Assembly: GCA_900472605.1 (NCBI GenBank) | Contig: UCJD01000049.1 | Span: 1-64,000, forward strand | Direction: 5' to 3' | From: Hyphomicrobiales bacterium | GTDB taxonomy: Bacteria; Pseudomonadota; Alphaproteobacteria; Rhizobiales; Rhizobiaceae | DNA: 64,000 nucleotides | Part shown: positions 1-8,595 of the stretch, in pieces | How positions within the stretch are numbered: the stretch's first letter is position 1 | Layout: each line of letters begins with the position of its first letter | Translations under genes and position numbers: made by a program | Notes under the pieces: model-generated | The model's database searches: none | Told to the model about the DNA's origin: nothing | Seen by the model: only the letters and a program-made list of their open reading frames with translations

Positions 1-56
1 CCACTCACACAGCCCGCGAGAACGGATAATCCGGCAAGAATTGCTATGCGGCGCAT
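1..56 (-). CDS. Lipoprotein, N-terminal fragment (continues beyond window)
   Basis: Reading the minus strand from an ATG at 56, the visible codons give MRRIAILAGLSVLAGCVSG. This is a short basic N-terminus, a hydrophobic stretch and a lipobox ending in LAGC, so the protein is probably a lipid-anchored envelope protein. Only 18 complete codons are inside the window and the family cannot be named. It is divergent from the MarR gene. An outer-membrane efflux lipoprotein would suit the neighbouring export operon, but that is only a guess. Confidence 0.55.
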   Translation of the reverse strand, partial: MRRIAILAGLSVLAGCVS

Positions 57-86
57 AAAATCTCCATAGGCGATAACCGCAAGGCG

Positions 87-227
87 GTTCGCTAACAAAC
101 TATTATCGCTTATGGTTAATTTTTACTTTCCATGTCGCATAGCAAGTTCGCATGGCAGGCGTTGCCGAGAGAGGATCGGTGCTTGGAAGGGGAGCACCGG
201 ATCATGGGCGGATAAGAGTTCGCTAAC
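87..227. promoter_or_regulatory. Divergent intergenic region with a repeated 10-mer, candidate MarR operators
   Basis: The 10-mer GTTCGCTAAC occurs at 87-96 and again at 218-227, both between the divergent lipoprotein and marR genes. Its outer triplets (GTT/AAC) are palindromic. A further imperfect palindrome, GATAGGATGTTATC, lies at 270-283 across the possible marR start. MarR proteins usually repress their own divergent promoter region, so these are candidate operators. No binding evidence exists in the sequence itself. Confidence 0.4.
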
Positions 228-275
228 TATCGAATGGCAGCTATGCAGCAATATCATTGAATTCAAATCGATAGG

Positions 276-764
276 ATGTTATCTAATTCCATGACAACGA
301 ACATGAAGAAGAGCTGGACCGAGTTCGCACCGTTGCTGATGATCTGCGGGCGTGGATGGCGCCGTGCGCTCAACGCCGTTTTGACCGACCACAAACTATC
401 CGATGCCAGCGCAGCACCGCTTATCGCGTTGCTGCGCCACGGCGACCGGATTCCACAGAATGTGCTGGCCGAGCGGGTAGGCGTGGAAGGCCCGACGCTG
501 GTGCGCGTGCTCGACAGTTTGGAGAATGATGGCCTGATTTGCCGGGTCGCCGATGAGGCGGACCGGAGGATCAAGCTGGTGCAGCTTACCGGAGAGGGCA
601 CAACGGTCGCCGAGCGCGCCGAACGTTGTGCGGCAAAGTTGCGAGAGCAAATCCTTGGCGATCTCGATCCCGAACAGGTCGATGCCGCTATCGAGGTTTT
701 GCGCGCCGTCGCGGATAGGACCGCGGCGATAACCGGAACGCAGGATAATGACGAGCAGCCATAA
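276..764 (+). CDS. MarR-family transcriptional regulator
   Basis: A 162-residue protein of MarR length. The winged helix is visible: recognition-helix region around residues 62-84 (NVLAERVGVEGPTLVRVLDSL) and the wing around 88-104 containing the family DRR motif (EADRRIKLVQLT). It probably binds a small aromatic or toxic ligand and represses the export operon that follows. Its 3' end overlaps the FUSC gene by 17 bases, so the two are co-transcribed. The start is uncertain: ATG at 276 is next to AGGA with too little spacing, whereas ATG at 291 (MTTNMKK) has that AGGA about 14 bases upstream. Confidence 0.9.
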   Translation: MLSNSMTTNMKKSWTEFAPLLMICGRGWRRALNAVLTDHKLSDASAAPLIALLRHGDRIPQNVLAERVGVEGPTLVRVLDSLENDGLICRVADEADRRIKLVQLTGEGTTVAERAERCAAKLREQILGDLDPEQVDAAIEVLRAVADRTAAITGTQDNDEQP

Positions 765-2841
765 CACGATCGCCCCAAGCGTTTGGGATGTCGTTTTCTC
801 CATCAAAACCTTCATCGCAGCAATGCTGGCGCTTCTCATCGCGCTTTGCTTCGATCTGACGAACCCGTACTGGGCCGTCGGCACGGTCTATATCGTTGCG
901 CACCCGCTGTCGGGCGCAAGCACATCCAAGGCGATCTACCGGCTGATCGGTACCGCTGTCGGCGGCGCCATGACCATCATCCTGGTGCCCAATCTCGTCG
1001 ATTCGCCCGAGTTGCTGACGCTGGCGATCGCGCTCTGGATGGCGTTTTGTCTCGGTGTCAGCCTGCTCGACCGCACACCGCGCAGCTATTCCTTCATGCT
1101 GGCCGGCTACACGACGGCGCTTACCGGTTTTCCGATCGTCGCCAGCCCCGAAACCGCGTTCACCTATCCCGTTGCCCGCGTGGAGGAAATCGCGCTCGGC
1201 ATCATCTGCGCCGCGCTTGTCAGTCGTCTGGTCTTTCCACGCCATGCCGGTCCCGTGCTTGCCGCGCGTATCGACAGCTGGGTTCGCGATGTCGCGGCTC
1301 TTGCAACGAGCACGCTCAACAGCACTGACAAGAGCGACGCGCTTCACGCTGCCGCCCGCAAGCTGGCCGCCGACGCCGTCGATCTGCACAGCTTCACCAC
1401 GCACGTCGCCTACGACACATCGGGTCTGCGCGACATGGTCGGACGCACACGCACCTTGCAGCAGCGTATGGTCGCCATGCTGCCCGTCGTCTCCGGCCTT
1501 GCCGATCTCCTTCACGCCTTCCGCAAGGCGACCGACGGCAAGCTGACCGCTTCCGCCAACGAACTGATCCGTCGCGTGACGGAACTCCTGGCGAACGAGG
1601 CCTCCTATGGAGAGGTCGAGCGGCAGGAAATTCTCGCGCTGATGGAAAAAACCGAGAAGGAGGGCAGGGAGCAGCAGGAATGGAACGGCCTTCTCGCCCA
1701 TAACTTCACCTCCCGCCTGCGTGACCTCCTGCAGATCTGGAGCGACTGTCTGGCGCTGCGTGACGATATCGAAACAGGTGGCCGCCGCGAGCTGCGCTGG
1801 CAGCGTTTCGGTACGCTCTTCGATCGCGCGCCGATCCACCGCGACTACGGCATGGCGATCCATTCGGGTCTCTCGGTGATGCTGGCGACCTTTATCGCCG
1901 CAGCGCTCTGGATCTTCACTGGATGGTCACAGGGCAGTGCAGCGGCGATGATGGCAGGTGTGCTTTGCTGCATCTTCGCGACGATGGACGATCCGGCACC
2001 GATGATGCTGAAGTTCATGTATGTGTCGATCTTCGCGGTCGCCGTTGCCTTCGTCTTCCAGTTCGGTCTGTTGCCGCTCGTTCACGGCTACCTGCCGCTG
2101 GCTGCCGCTCTGGGCTTGTTGCTCATTCCTGCCGGCGTGTTGATGACAAAGCCTTCGCTGATGATCTACGGCCTTGGTTTCGGCGTCAATTTTCCCAACA
2201 TGCTTGCCCTGCAGGACCGGCTGAACCTGGACCTCAGCTCGTTCCTCAATTCCAACATGGCCATGGTGATAGGCCTGGTCATTGCCTGCGGCACCACGGT
2301 CCTGGTGCGCTCCGTCGGCGCCGAGTGGACGGCCTACCGCGTATTGCGCGCCGGCTGGGCAGATATCGTCGCCGTGGCACGCAAGTCGGATGCACCTGAC
2401 TTCGCGCGGATGCTCTACCGCATGGTGGATCGCTTCGGTCTGGTCGCGCCGCGCCTGGCGCGCATCCCGGTCGAATCGGCCGTCGCCCAGAACGATATCT
2501 TGGGCGATCTGCGCAATGGCCTGAACACGATGGAACTGCAGCGCCACCGTCAACTCTTGACCCGCGACAGCCGCGAGGATGTCAACGAGGTCCTGTCGGG
2601 TATTGCCGGGTTCTATCAGCAGAAACAAAGGCATGGCCACGCCCAGCCGGGCGAGGGCCTGCTGAAGGCGATCGATAAGTCATTGGCCGACCTTCTTCAC
2701 CAAAACCCGTCATCGGCCGTCGAGGGCGCACGCCGGGCCATCACGTCGCTTCGCTACAATCTGTATCCGGATGCGCACTTCGTGATGCCAGGCGCGACCA
2801 TTCAGACCGGCGAACAACTCGCAAAGGAGAATGCGGCATGA
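748..2841 (+). CDS. FUSC-family inner-membrane exporter (AaeB-like)
   Basis: A 697-residue membrane protein with the split FUSC layout: an N-terminal transmembrane bundle (about residues 10-150), a charged soluble central part (about 160-355) and a second transmembrane bundle (about 360-510), followed by a cytoplasmic tail. AaeB-type proteins export aromatic carboxylic acids. The gene starts inside the end of marR and its stop overlaps the start of the DUF1656 gene (ATGA at 2838-2841), so translation is coupled. The gene order regulator / FUSC / DUF1656 / HlyD is the usual one for this pump. The substrate cannot be read from sequence. Confidence 0.88.
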   Translation: MTSSHNTIAPSVWDVVFSIKTFIAAMLALLIALCFDLTNPYWAVGTVYIVAHPLSGASTSKAIYRLIGTAVGGAMTIILVPNLVDSPELLTLAIALWMAFCLGVSLLDRTPRSYSFMLAGYTTALTGFPIVASPETAFTYPVARVEEIALGIICAALVSRLVFPRHAGPVLAARIDSWVRDVAALATSTLNSTDKSDALHAAARKLAADAVDLHSFTTHVAYDTSGLRDMVGRTRTLQQRMVAMLPVVSGLADLLHAFRKATDGKLTASANELIRRVTELLANEASYGEVERQEILALMEKTEKEGREQQEWNGLLAHNFTSRLRDLLQIWSDCLALRDDIETGGRRELRWQRFGTLFDRAPIHRDYGMAIHSGLSVMLATFIAAALWIFTGWSQGSAAAMMAGVLCCIFATMDDPAPMMLKFMYVSIFAVAVAFVFQFGLLPLVHGYLPLAAALGLLLIPAGVLMTKPSLMIYGLGFGVNFPNMLALQDRLNLDLSSFLNSNMAMVIGLVIACGTTVLVRSVGAEWTAYRVLRAGWADIVAVARKSDAPDFARMLYRMVDRFGLVAPRLARIPVESAVAQNDILGDLRNGLNTMELQRHRQLLTRDSREDVNEVLSGIAGFYQQKQRHGHAQPGEGLLKAIDKSLADLLHQNPSSAVEGARRAITSLRYNLYPDAHFVMPGATIQTGEQLAKENAA

Positions 2842-3047
2842 GACCGGAACTCGATCTTTATGGCGTCTTCATACCGACGCTGGCGGCAATCGCCGTTGCG
2901 GCTTTCTTTCTCAACTCCATCCTGCGGCGGATCCTGGCCTTCATCGGATTCTATCGTCTCGTGTGGCATCGGCCACTGTTCGATACGGCCATGTACTTCT
3001 GCCTGCTCGGCGCGCTCGCGCTATCTTTGAACAAGGTGTCACTATGA
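2838..3047 (+). CDS. DUF1656 small membrane protein (AaeX-like)
   Basis: A 69-residue protein with two hydrophobic segments (about residues 11-32 and 47-66). Its N-terminus carries the DUF1656 pattern ELDLYGV followed by P. It sits between FUSC and HlyD genes and overlaps both by four bases, exactly as in AaeX-type operons. It is presumed to be an accessory inner-membrane subunit of the pump; the family has no established biochemical role. Confidence 0.85.
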   Translation: MRPELDLYGVFIPTLAAIAVAAFFLNSILRRILAFIGFYRLVWHRPLFDTAMYFCLLGALALSLNKVSL

Positions 3048-3910
3048 AATCGCTTCTTGCTTATTCCGGCCGCTTCCTTCTGACCGGCGTCGTCGTGGCG
3101 CTGGCGGGTGTGCTGGGCTGGCATCTCTGGGACTACTACATGAACGACCCGTGGACACGTGACGGCAAGGTACGCGCTGACGTCGTGCACCTCGCCTCCG
3201 ACGTTTCCGGAATCGTCAGCGAAGTCGACGCGACCGACAACCAGACGGTCAAGAAGGGCGACGTAATCTTCCGTATCGACCAGGCTCGATTTGCTCTCGC
3301 GCTGCGCCAGGCCGAGGCCCAGATGGAGAGCAGCAAGGCCGCGCTCGACATGGCCAGGAGCGATCTCGATCTCTATCGCAAGCTCGGCGAGAGTTCAGTG
3401 ACCCGGCAGAAGATCCAGCAGGCGGAGACCACGGTTCAGCAGGACGAGGCGACCTATAACCAGGCCGTCATCAGCCGCGACACCGCGCAGCTCAACCTTG
3501 ACCGCTCGGTCGTGCGCGCACCGGTCAACGGGGTGCTCACCAACTTCTCGATGCGTCCCGGCAACTACGTCACGGCGGGTAGTGCCGTAACGGCGCTGAT
3601 CGATACCGACTCCTACTACATCTCCGGCTATTTCGAGGAAAACAAGCTCGATCGCATCAAGATCGGCGATGAAGCGTTGGTCTATCTGATGGGCAGCGAA
3701 AAGCCGCTCAAAGGTCGCGTCACCGGTGTTGCCAGCGGTATCGAAGACCGCGAGCGCAGCGATACGGGTGCGCAGCTTGCCAACGTCACGCCGACCTTCA
3801 CCTGGGTTCGCCTGGCGCAGCGCGTACCGGTTCGGGTGACGCTCGACGGAACGCTTGAGGGTGCGGCGCTGGTCGCCGGCCGTACGGCAAGCGTGACGAT
3901 CATCGAGTGA
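3044..3910 (+). CDS. HlyD-family periplasmic adaptor of the FUSC pump
   Basis: A 288-residue membrane-fusion protein starting at ATG 3044, which overlaps the DUF1656 stop. One N-terminal membrane anchor (about residues 7-27) is followed by the first half of the biotinyl-lipoyl domain (DVSGIVSEVDATDNQTVKKGDVIFRID), an alpha-helical hairpin (about 85-150) and the second lipoyl half (VRAPVNGVLTNFSMRPGNYV). It would connect the FUSC exporter to an outer-membrane channel; no such channel gene is visible next to it, unless the lipoprotein at the window edge is one. Confidence 0.9.
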   Translation: MKSLLAYSGRFLLTGVVVALAGVLGWHLWDYYMNDPWTRDGKVRADVVHLASDVSGIVSEVDATDNQTVKKGDVIFRIDQARFALALRQAEAQMESSKAALDMARSDLDLYRKLGESSVTRQKIQQAETTVQQDEATYNQAVISRDTAQLNLDRSVVRAPVNGVLTNFSMRPGNYVTAGSAVTALIDTDSYYISGYFEENKLDRIKIGDEALVYLMGSEKPLKGRVTGVASGIEDRERSDTGAQLANVTPTFTWVRLAQRVPVRVTLDGTLEGAALVAGRTASVTIIE

Positions 3911-3997
3911 TCGACCAAGCGCGCGAGGCAGCCGGTTCGGCTCCTCGCACATTATTCCAACACGTTACGGCCCACGGGTCCTTCAAGGGCCGTGACG

Positions 3998-4032
3998 AGG
4001 CATGCGCGGATTAAGCCCGTCCGCGCATGCCT
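3998..4032. repeat. Perfect 13-bp inverted repeat between the pump operon and the cyclase gene
   Basis: AGGCATGCGCGGA at 3998-4010 is the exact reverse complement of 4020-4032, with a 9-base loop. It can form a strong RNA hairpin after the HlyD gene and could act as a terminator, although no T-run follows. It also contains the ATG at 4027 that would otherwise look like the cyclase start. Confidence 0.7.
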
Positions 4033-4083
4033 GAACCTACGAATGCCCGGTATTCGACGAGTAACTGGGATCAGGAGACATCC

Positions 4084-5289
4084 GTGGACGATCGCCACGT
4101 TATCGAAATTACCACATGGCTGATGCAGAGCGGGCTCAAAGGCCTCTCCGAGGCTGACCTGCTTGATGGCTTCTGTGAGCGCTGCGTCGCGAACGGCCTT
4201 CCGATCGGCCGGTCCGTCGCCGTCATCGACACGCTTCATCCACTGTACGAGGGACGTGCATTCCGGTGGGATTCCTGTCTGGCCGTGGAGCGTGTCTCGG
4301 CCTATGGCGTTGCCGGGGCGGGCAACTTCGCCGACAACTGGCTGCGATCGGCGTTTCACTATCTCGAGGTAGAGGGCGGCAACGAGGTTCGCCGCTCTTT
4401 CAACCGGGGCGATGCTGCCGATTTCTATCTTCTCGACGAATTGAAAGCCGCCGGTTTCACCGACTTCGTCGCCATGGCACATCGCTTCGGCGATGAGGGT
4501 GCGATCGGCGAGATCGACTGTTTCTTTTCGCATTTCGCCACACGCGCCGCCGCCGGCTTTTCGGCGTGGGATCTGGCGGCGTTGCGCGAGCTGCTTCCGT
4601 GTTTGGCATTGGCCGTCAAATGCGTGACCGTCAGCGGTGTCGCCGGAACGATTGCAAAGGTGTATCTGGGCGACGACGCCGCCAACCAGGTGCTGCACGG
4701 CAAGATCACGCGCGGACGCAGCGATCGGATTTCGGCGGCACTTTGGTTTTCCGACCTCGCCAATTTTACCCACATCTCCGATACGGTCGACCCGGAAGAA
4801 ATCATCCCGATGCTCAATGACTATGCCGACGCGGTAATCTCCTCGGTGCAGGAGGCCGGCGGAGAGGTGCTGAAACTGATGGGGGACGGCACGCTTGCGA
4901 TCTTCAAGGGGGAAAAGCCGAGCGACGTCTGCCTTTCGGCACTGAAGGCGCGGACGCTTCTCGACAAGCGGCTTTCCGACCTGACAGCGCAGCGCCGCAT
5001 CGAGGGCCGGCCGGTAACCGATGTCTATCTCGGCCTGCACATGGGCGATGTGTTCTACGGCAATATCGGAAGCAAGGACCGTCTCGATTTCACGGTTATC
5101 GGGCCTGCGGTCAACGAGGTGAGCCGTATCGTGTCGCTCTGTCGATCGCTGCAGCGCAAGGTGCTGATGTCGGCAAGCTTCGCGGCGATCGTTCCCTCGA
5201 CGCAGATCGACCTGATGTCGATCGGTCAGCACGCGTTGCGCGGCGTCAACCGCGCCCAGGAGCTTTTCACGCTTCTTCCCACGCTGTGA
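4084..5289 (+). CDS. Class III adenylate/guanylate cyclase
   Basis: A protein of about 401 residues with a C-terminal class III catalytic domain from about residue 210 to 375. Visible motifs are the first metal Asp in FSDLANFT, the second in LMGDGTLAIF, the loop GDVFYGNIG, and the transition-state Asn/Arg in VNEVSR. The usual IGDxVN is IGPAVN here, a variant I recall from rhizobial cyclases. The N-terminal 200 residues match no domain I can name. I place the start at GTG 4084, which has GGAG six bases upstream; the upstream in-frame ATG at 4027 lies inside a perfect inverted repeat and has no ribosome-binding site. Confidence 0.85.
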   Translation: MDDRHVIEITTWLMQSGLKGLSEADLLDGFCERCVANGLPIGRSVAVIDTLHPLYEGRAFRWDSCLAVERVSAYGVAGAGNFADNWLRSAFHYLEVEGGNEVRRSFNRGDAADFYLLDELKAAGFTDFVAMAHRFGDEGAIGEIDCFFSHFATRAAAGFSAWDLAALRELLPCLALAVKCVTVSGVAGTIAKVYLGDDAANQVLHGKITRGRSDRISAALWFSDLANFTHISDTVDPEEIIPMLNDYADAVISSVQEAGGEVLKLMGDGTLAIFKGEKPSDVCLSALKARTLLDKRLSDLTAQRRIEGRPVTDVYLGLHMGDVFYGNIGSKDRLDFTVIGPAVNEVSRIVSLCRSLQRKVLMSASFAAIVPSTQIDLMSIGQHALRGVNRAQELFTLLPTL

Positions 5290-5372
5290 CGGCGGCCGTT
5301 CTTAGGTCGCGCTTGACCAAATTAGACCTCGCAATGTAATTCGCCAGACTCTAAAACAACATATCCGTACAG

Positions 5373-5396
5373 CTGCCCCCTCAGCCGAGGAGGCAG
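5373..5396 (+). other. Hairpin in the leader of the acetyltransferase gene
   Basis: CTGCCCCCTC at 5373-5382 pairs with GAGGAGGCAG at 5387-5396 with one mismatch and a 4-base loop. It lies about 30 bases before the start at 5429 and could affect expression or end readthrough from the cyclase gene. Function unknown. Confidence 0.35.
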
Positions 5397-5428
5397 GGCC
5401 GCTTCATGTCGACAATGGGGAATTTTCG

Positions 5429-6091
5429 ATGGATCTCTCAAAGTGGAAGGGCGTGGAGCGCCCGGAGCGTATTGTTCTTGAGGGGCGATATGTCAGACTC
5501 GAGCCACTCGACGCCAGCCGCCACGGGCGCGACCTGCTTGCCTCGGCGCAGCAGCCCGGTGCCGACGATCGCTTCCGCTATCTCTTCGAGGATACGCCGG
5601 CCGACATGGCGGCGTTCGCGGCGTGGCTTGACAAGGCCGAGACATCGCCTGATCCGCTATTCTTCGCGGTCATCGACAAGCGCACAGGCCGAGCCGAAGG
5701 GCGTCAAGCGCTGATGCGCATCGATGCCGCGAATGGGGTGATCGAGATCGGCAGCATCCTGTGGGGTCCGGCGATCGCGCGATCGCGGATCACCACCGAG
5801 GCGCTCTATCTCTTCGCGAAGCTCGCGTTCGACACGCTCGGCTATCGCCGCTTCGAGTGGAAGTGCAACAGTTTGAACGAGCCATCGAAGAACGCCGCAC
5901 AGCGGTTCGGTTTTACCTTCGAAGGGGTCTTCCGCCAACATATGGTGGCGAAGGGAGAAAACCGCGATACCGCTTGGTTCGCGATGATCGATTCCGACTG
6001 GCCGAGGCTGAAGGCGGGCTACGAGGCCTGGCTTGATCCCGACAATTTCGACGATGCCGGGCAGCAGAAGAGCAAGCTGCGTTTCGACTGA
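5429..6091 (+). CDS. GNAT N-acetyltransferase, RimJ/RimL type
   Basis: A 220-residue protein with the layout of the RimJ/RimL acetyltransferase branch: an N-terminal beta strand LEGRYVRLEPL, a central core, and the C-terminal segment FAKLAFDTLGYRRFEWKCNSLNEPSKNAAQRFGFTFEGVFRQH, which carries the N..S..A..lGF..EG pattern of the family. It should transfer an acetyl group from acetyl-CoA to an amine, either a protein N-terminus or a small molecule; the substrate is not predictable. The start has GGGGAA at a workable distance. It stands alone on its strand. Confidence 0.85.
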   Translation: MDLSKWKGVERPERIVLEGRYVRLEPLDASRHGRDLLASAQQPGADDRFRYLFEDTPADMAAFAAWLDKAETSPDPLFFAVIDKRTGRAEGRQALMRIDAANGVIEIGSILWGPAIARSRITTEALYLFAKLAFDTLGYRRFEWKCNSLNEPSKNAAQRFGFTFEGVFRQHMVAKGENRDTAWFAMIDSDWPRLKAGYEAWLDPDNFDDAGQQKSKLRFD

Positions 6092-6189
6092 GCTTTGCTG
6101 ATGACTTCGAGCGTTTGTTGAATCGCTTACCAACGTGATTCCGAAATTATCGGCAATCCATTGATCTATAATAGCTATTTTTGACGTGC

Positions 6190-6216
6190 GCGGCGGCCGG
6201 GGGTTCTGGCCGCCGC
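6190..6216. terminator. GC-rich hairpin between convergent genes
   Basis: GCGGCGGCC at 6190-6198 and GGCCGCCGC at 6208-6216 form a perfect 9-bp stem with a 9-base loop, between the stops of the acetyltransferase (+) and the small gene (-). There is a T-rich run (TATTTTTGACG) only on its left side, so termination on either strand would be imperfectly canonical. Confidence 0.5.
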
Positions 6217-6224
6217 AATGCGTA

Positions 6225-6386
6225 TCATGCCGCGAGACGCCGCGCGGCCTTGTCGGACGCCTTGCGATCGTCGCCGTATTGCTCGATGATTTTCTTGGCA
6301 TCTTCGACCGAAATGCGGTGCTTCTTGGCAAGCGTGACCGCATCATAGGGTCCTTCTGACGCAGCCGTTCGTGTGGCTTGAGCCAT
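6225..6386 (-). CDS. Small basic conserved protein of unknown function
   Basis: A 53-residue protein, MAQATRTAASEGPYDAVTLA and onwards, with a helix-turn-like segment KKHRISVEDAKKIIEQYGDD and a basic C-terminus. The start at 6386 has GGAG a few bases upstream on the minus strand. The length and the 'LAKKHxIS..xAKxIIExxGDDR' pattern are, as far as I recall, typical of small rhizobial proteins without assigned function. No operon partner. Confidence 0.65.
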   Translation of the reverse strand: MAQATRTAASEGPYDAVTLAKKHRISVEDAKKIIEQYGDDRKASDKAARRLAA

Positions 6387-6582
6387 CCTTAGTCTCCAAT
6401 TCGTTGTGAGGGTTTTCGCGGAACGCGGATCGCGAGCCGGTCGCGATATCTGCTCCGTGGTCCAGACATATATGGGGATTGCCGGGGCCGGGTTCCAGAG
6501 AGGGCGGGTTGAAGCGAATTTGATGGCGTTGGCATGGAACTCATCGAGTCCTGCAGGTGTTTCCCTGCCAAAGGAGACCCGC

Positions 6583-7269
6583 ATGAAAAAGAAGTCGAAG
6601 CCCCCGATCGTCGAAGTCGCCGTCACATCGGAGGAAGGACGCGTGGCTGTCGGTATCATGAACGCCGAGCAGGCGCTGGAGCTTGCCGATAGCGTCGATG
6701 TCGAGGTGTCGCATCCCGATCACGAGGCGGGAGAGACCGATGTGTTTATCGCGGCTGAAGAACTTCGCGAGCATCCCTCCGTCGTCGCGTCATCGGCTGC
6801 TGCCGCGAAGACCAGCGAGGTCATCGGAGCCAAGACGGGCAAGCCGAAAGGGCTTGAGACGGAGGCAGAGTTGCAGGAACACCTGGCTGCGCTCGACGCT
6901 GACGCGCCCGCCGAAGAGGATTCGAAAGGACCGCCGGCCGATTATGTGCTCGACGATGATTACGTCGTCGAGGAAGACATCCTCGACGAAGAAGGATCGC
7001 TGCGGCGGCTGCAGGAAGAGATCGACAATCTACGTGCGCGGCTTCACGTCATCCGAGAGCAGGCGGGTACCGTTGTCAGCGCAAACGCCAAATGGGCGGA
7101 TGCCAGCGCTCATGAGCAACTCGGCGCCTATCCATGGGCGAAGCTTGCCGGCGCCATGGCTTTTGCCTTCGTTGCAACCAGATTGCTGCGGCGATTGCCG
7201 CTCGGCACGGTGGCGAGCGCTGCCCTGCCTCTGGCGGCGGCCGAAATGCGTCGGCGCTACGACCGCTAG
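6583..7269 (+). CDS. Hypothetical acidic protein with C-terminal membrane segment
   Basis: A 228-residue protein beginning MKKKSKPPIVEVAV, with AAGGAG six bases before the ATG. The middle is very acidic (about residues 105-150, DDDYVVEEDILDEEG), followed by a short coiled-coil candidate (LRRLQEEIDNLRARLHVIREQ, about 146-166) and a hydrophobic helix near residues 186-203. The coiled coil plus C-terminal anchor recalls DUF883/YqjD-like membrane-anchored proteins, but the match is weak. No function is assigned. Confidence 0.7.
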   Translation: MKKKSKPPIVEVAVTSEEGRVAVGIMNAEQALELADSVDVEVSHPDHEAGETDVFIAAEELREHPSVVASSAAAAKTSEVIGAKTGKPKGLETEAELQEHLAALDADAPAEEDSKGPPADYVLDDDYVVEEDILDEEGSLRRLQEEIDNLRARLHVIREQAGTVVSANAKWADASAHEQLGAYPWAKLAGAMAFAFVATRLLRRLPLGTVASAALPLAAAEMRRRYDR

Positions 7270-7293
7270 CGACGCTATTCCATGGTGCTGAGG

Positions 7294-7905
7294 TCAGGGC
7301 CGCAACAGGGGAACGTGCGGAGCGGCTGTCTCCGGCATATGGCCGGATAGGCGTGGGTCGTCGATGACCTCGACCAGAAATGCATAGGGTTTGAAGCCCG
7401 CCTTCTGGTAGAAGAAGATGGCCGATGGATGATCGAAGTGGCAGGTATGCAGCCAGAAGCGACTGATTGGGCGGGCCCATGCGCGGGCAACGGCCTGCGT
7501 GATCAAAAGCTTTCCGGCGCCCTGGCCGATCGCATCAGGGACAAGGCCGCAGAACACCAGTTCGCATTCGCCTTGCTCGCGAAAATCGAGCTCAAGCAGG
7601 CCAATCCGGCGGCCTTCTTCCGATACGATCACGTAAATCTCGACATCCGGATCATGGATGATCGCTTCGAGCGCTTCGTCGCTGATGAGCAGTCGCGACA
7701 GCCAGAGCCAATTCTCACCCACTTCGCGAAACAGCTTGCGATAGTCGTCGAGCGCGGGGACATGCCAGCGTTCGAAACGCAAGCCCCGCGGGGCGGGCAC
7801 GCTGACGTCGGGCTTCTCGCGCATCTCCAGGCAGGTCACGACGTTGGCGAGCTTGCCACGCGGAAGCTCGGAATAGCCCATCGGCAGCGGCGGATTGGTC
7901 TTCAT
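7294..7905 (-). CDS. GNAT-family N-acetyltransferase
   Basis: A 203-residue protein. The acetyl-CoA binding region is clear: FCGLVPDAIGQGAGKLLITQAV (motif A, with the Q-G-x-G-x-G/A-type loop near residues 117-130), followed by FWLHTCHFDHPSAIFFYQKAGFKPY, the C-terminal GNAT strand-helix unit. The start at 7905 has AAGGA about nine bases upstream. It is monocistronic. The substrate is unknown. Confidence 0.85.
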   Translation of the reverse strand: MKTNPPLPMGYSELPRGKLANVVTCLEMREKPDVSVPAPRGLRFERWHVPALDDYRKLFREVGENWLWLSRLLISDEALEAIIHDPDVEIYVIVSEEGRRIGLLELDFREQGECELVFCGLVPDAIGQGAGKLLITQAVARAWARPISRFWLHTCHFDHPSAIFFYQKAGFKPYAFLVEVIDDPRLSGHMPETAAPHVPLLRP

Positions 7906-8064
7906 TCAAGGCGTCCTTGCTGTTCGTATGTCGACGCCTGCAAGTGCTGGCGGGACCCACCGATCTCGCATTGTCGCCCAGCCGTTGGCAACAGTATTTT
8001 CAGCGACCACTTCCCTTCCTCGGGCTTTCGGCCTTACACTGTTTGTCTATCTCCCGCTGGATGA

Positions 8065-8364
8065 ATGCTCATGCTGTGCAATAGGACAGTATCGCTTACA
8101 TCATTCGTCATCGCCGCCGCGATCGCGGGCCAGGCATCGCCGCTGTTGGCGCAGGAGAAAGCGGCCGGACGCACGCCGCCGGGCGCCATGATTTCCGTTC
8201 GCGACGTCATCAAGGTCAATCCGCACGACGGCGCGCTCGTCCCACCCGTCTTGTCCAATACCTGGTGGAACCGGATGGGGGCGGCGCAACAGCGCGTTGT
8301 CCAGCCTTCAGGACGCAACGGAGAGACTGTTCGGCACGCCAGCCCGGCCGATACGGCGCCGTAA
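8065..8364 (+). CDS. Putative short secreted protein, unknown
   Basis: A 99-residue reading frame whose first 30 residues look like a Sec signal peptide (MLMLCNRTVSLTSFVIAAAI then AGQASPLLAQ), cleaved after LLAQ. The remainder is short, Arg/Pro rich and not recognised. The ribosome-binding site is weak; the start could also be the ATG at 8071. Because a truncated gene lies immediately downstream on the other strand, this may be a relic of a once longer gene. Confidence 0.4.
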   Translation: MLMLCNRTVSLTSFVIAAAIAGQASPLLAQEKAAGRTPPGAMISVRDVIKVNPHDGALVPPVLSNTWWNRMGAAQQRVVQPSGRNGETVRHASPADTAP

Positions 8365-8412
8365 CATCAGCGCCCAATGGCGTTGCTGTGGCCTGCTTGG
8401 ATCGGCGTTTCG

Positions 8413-8595
8413 CTATTCCGTCGGTTTCTGGATCGGGAACTGAAAGTTCATCCCCGCGAAGTTTTGCCAGTGCGGCGCGCCGGCCCCGGCGTGCCACACG
8501 GTGTATTGCGGCTCGATGAAGGCGTTCATGGTTATGCGCTTTTCGAGCGGGATCACCTTGCCGACACCGAAGCCGATGCGGGCATCGTGCGCGGG
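8413..8595 (-). pseudogene. C-terminal fragment of an outer-membrane beta-barrel protein
   Basis: The minus-strand frame ending at 8413 encodes GFGVGKVIPLEKRITMNAFI and onward to ...WQNFAGMNFQFPI. Alternating hydrophobic residues, aromatic girdle residues and a final strand ending in FQF are typical of the last strands of an outer-membrane barrel. There is no signal peptide and no upstream barrel: the frame is cut by the inverted repeat that begins at 8596. The intact barrel gene at 10950 is a different family member. I read this as the remnant of a gene whose first three quarters were deleted. Confidence 0.55.

Noticed and set aside
3952-5232. Long open frame on the minus strand opposite the cyclase gene (426 codons)
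   Set aside because: Mirror of a GC-rich coding gene; composition is Arg/His-rich, no family motif, and the plus-strand cyclase has clear catalytic motifs.
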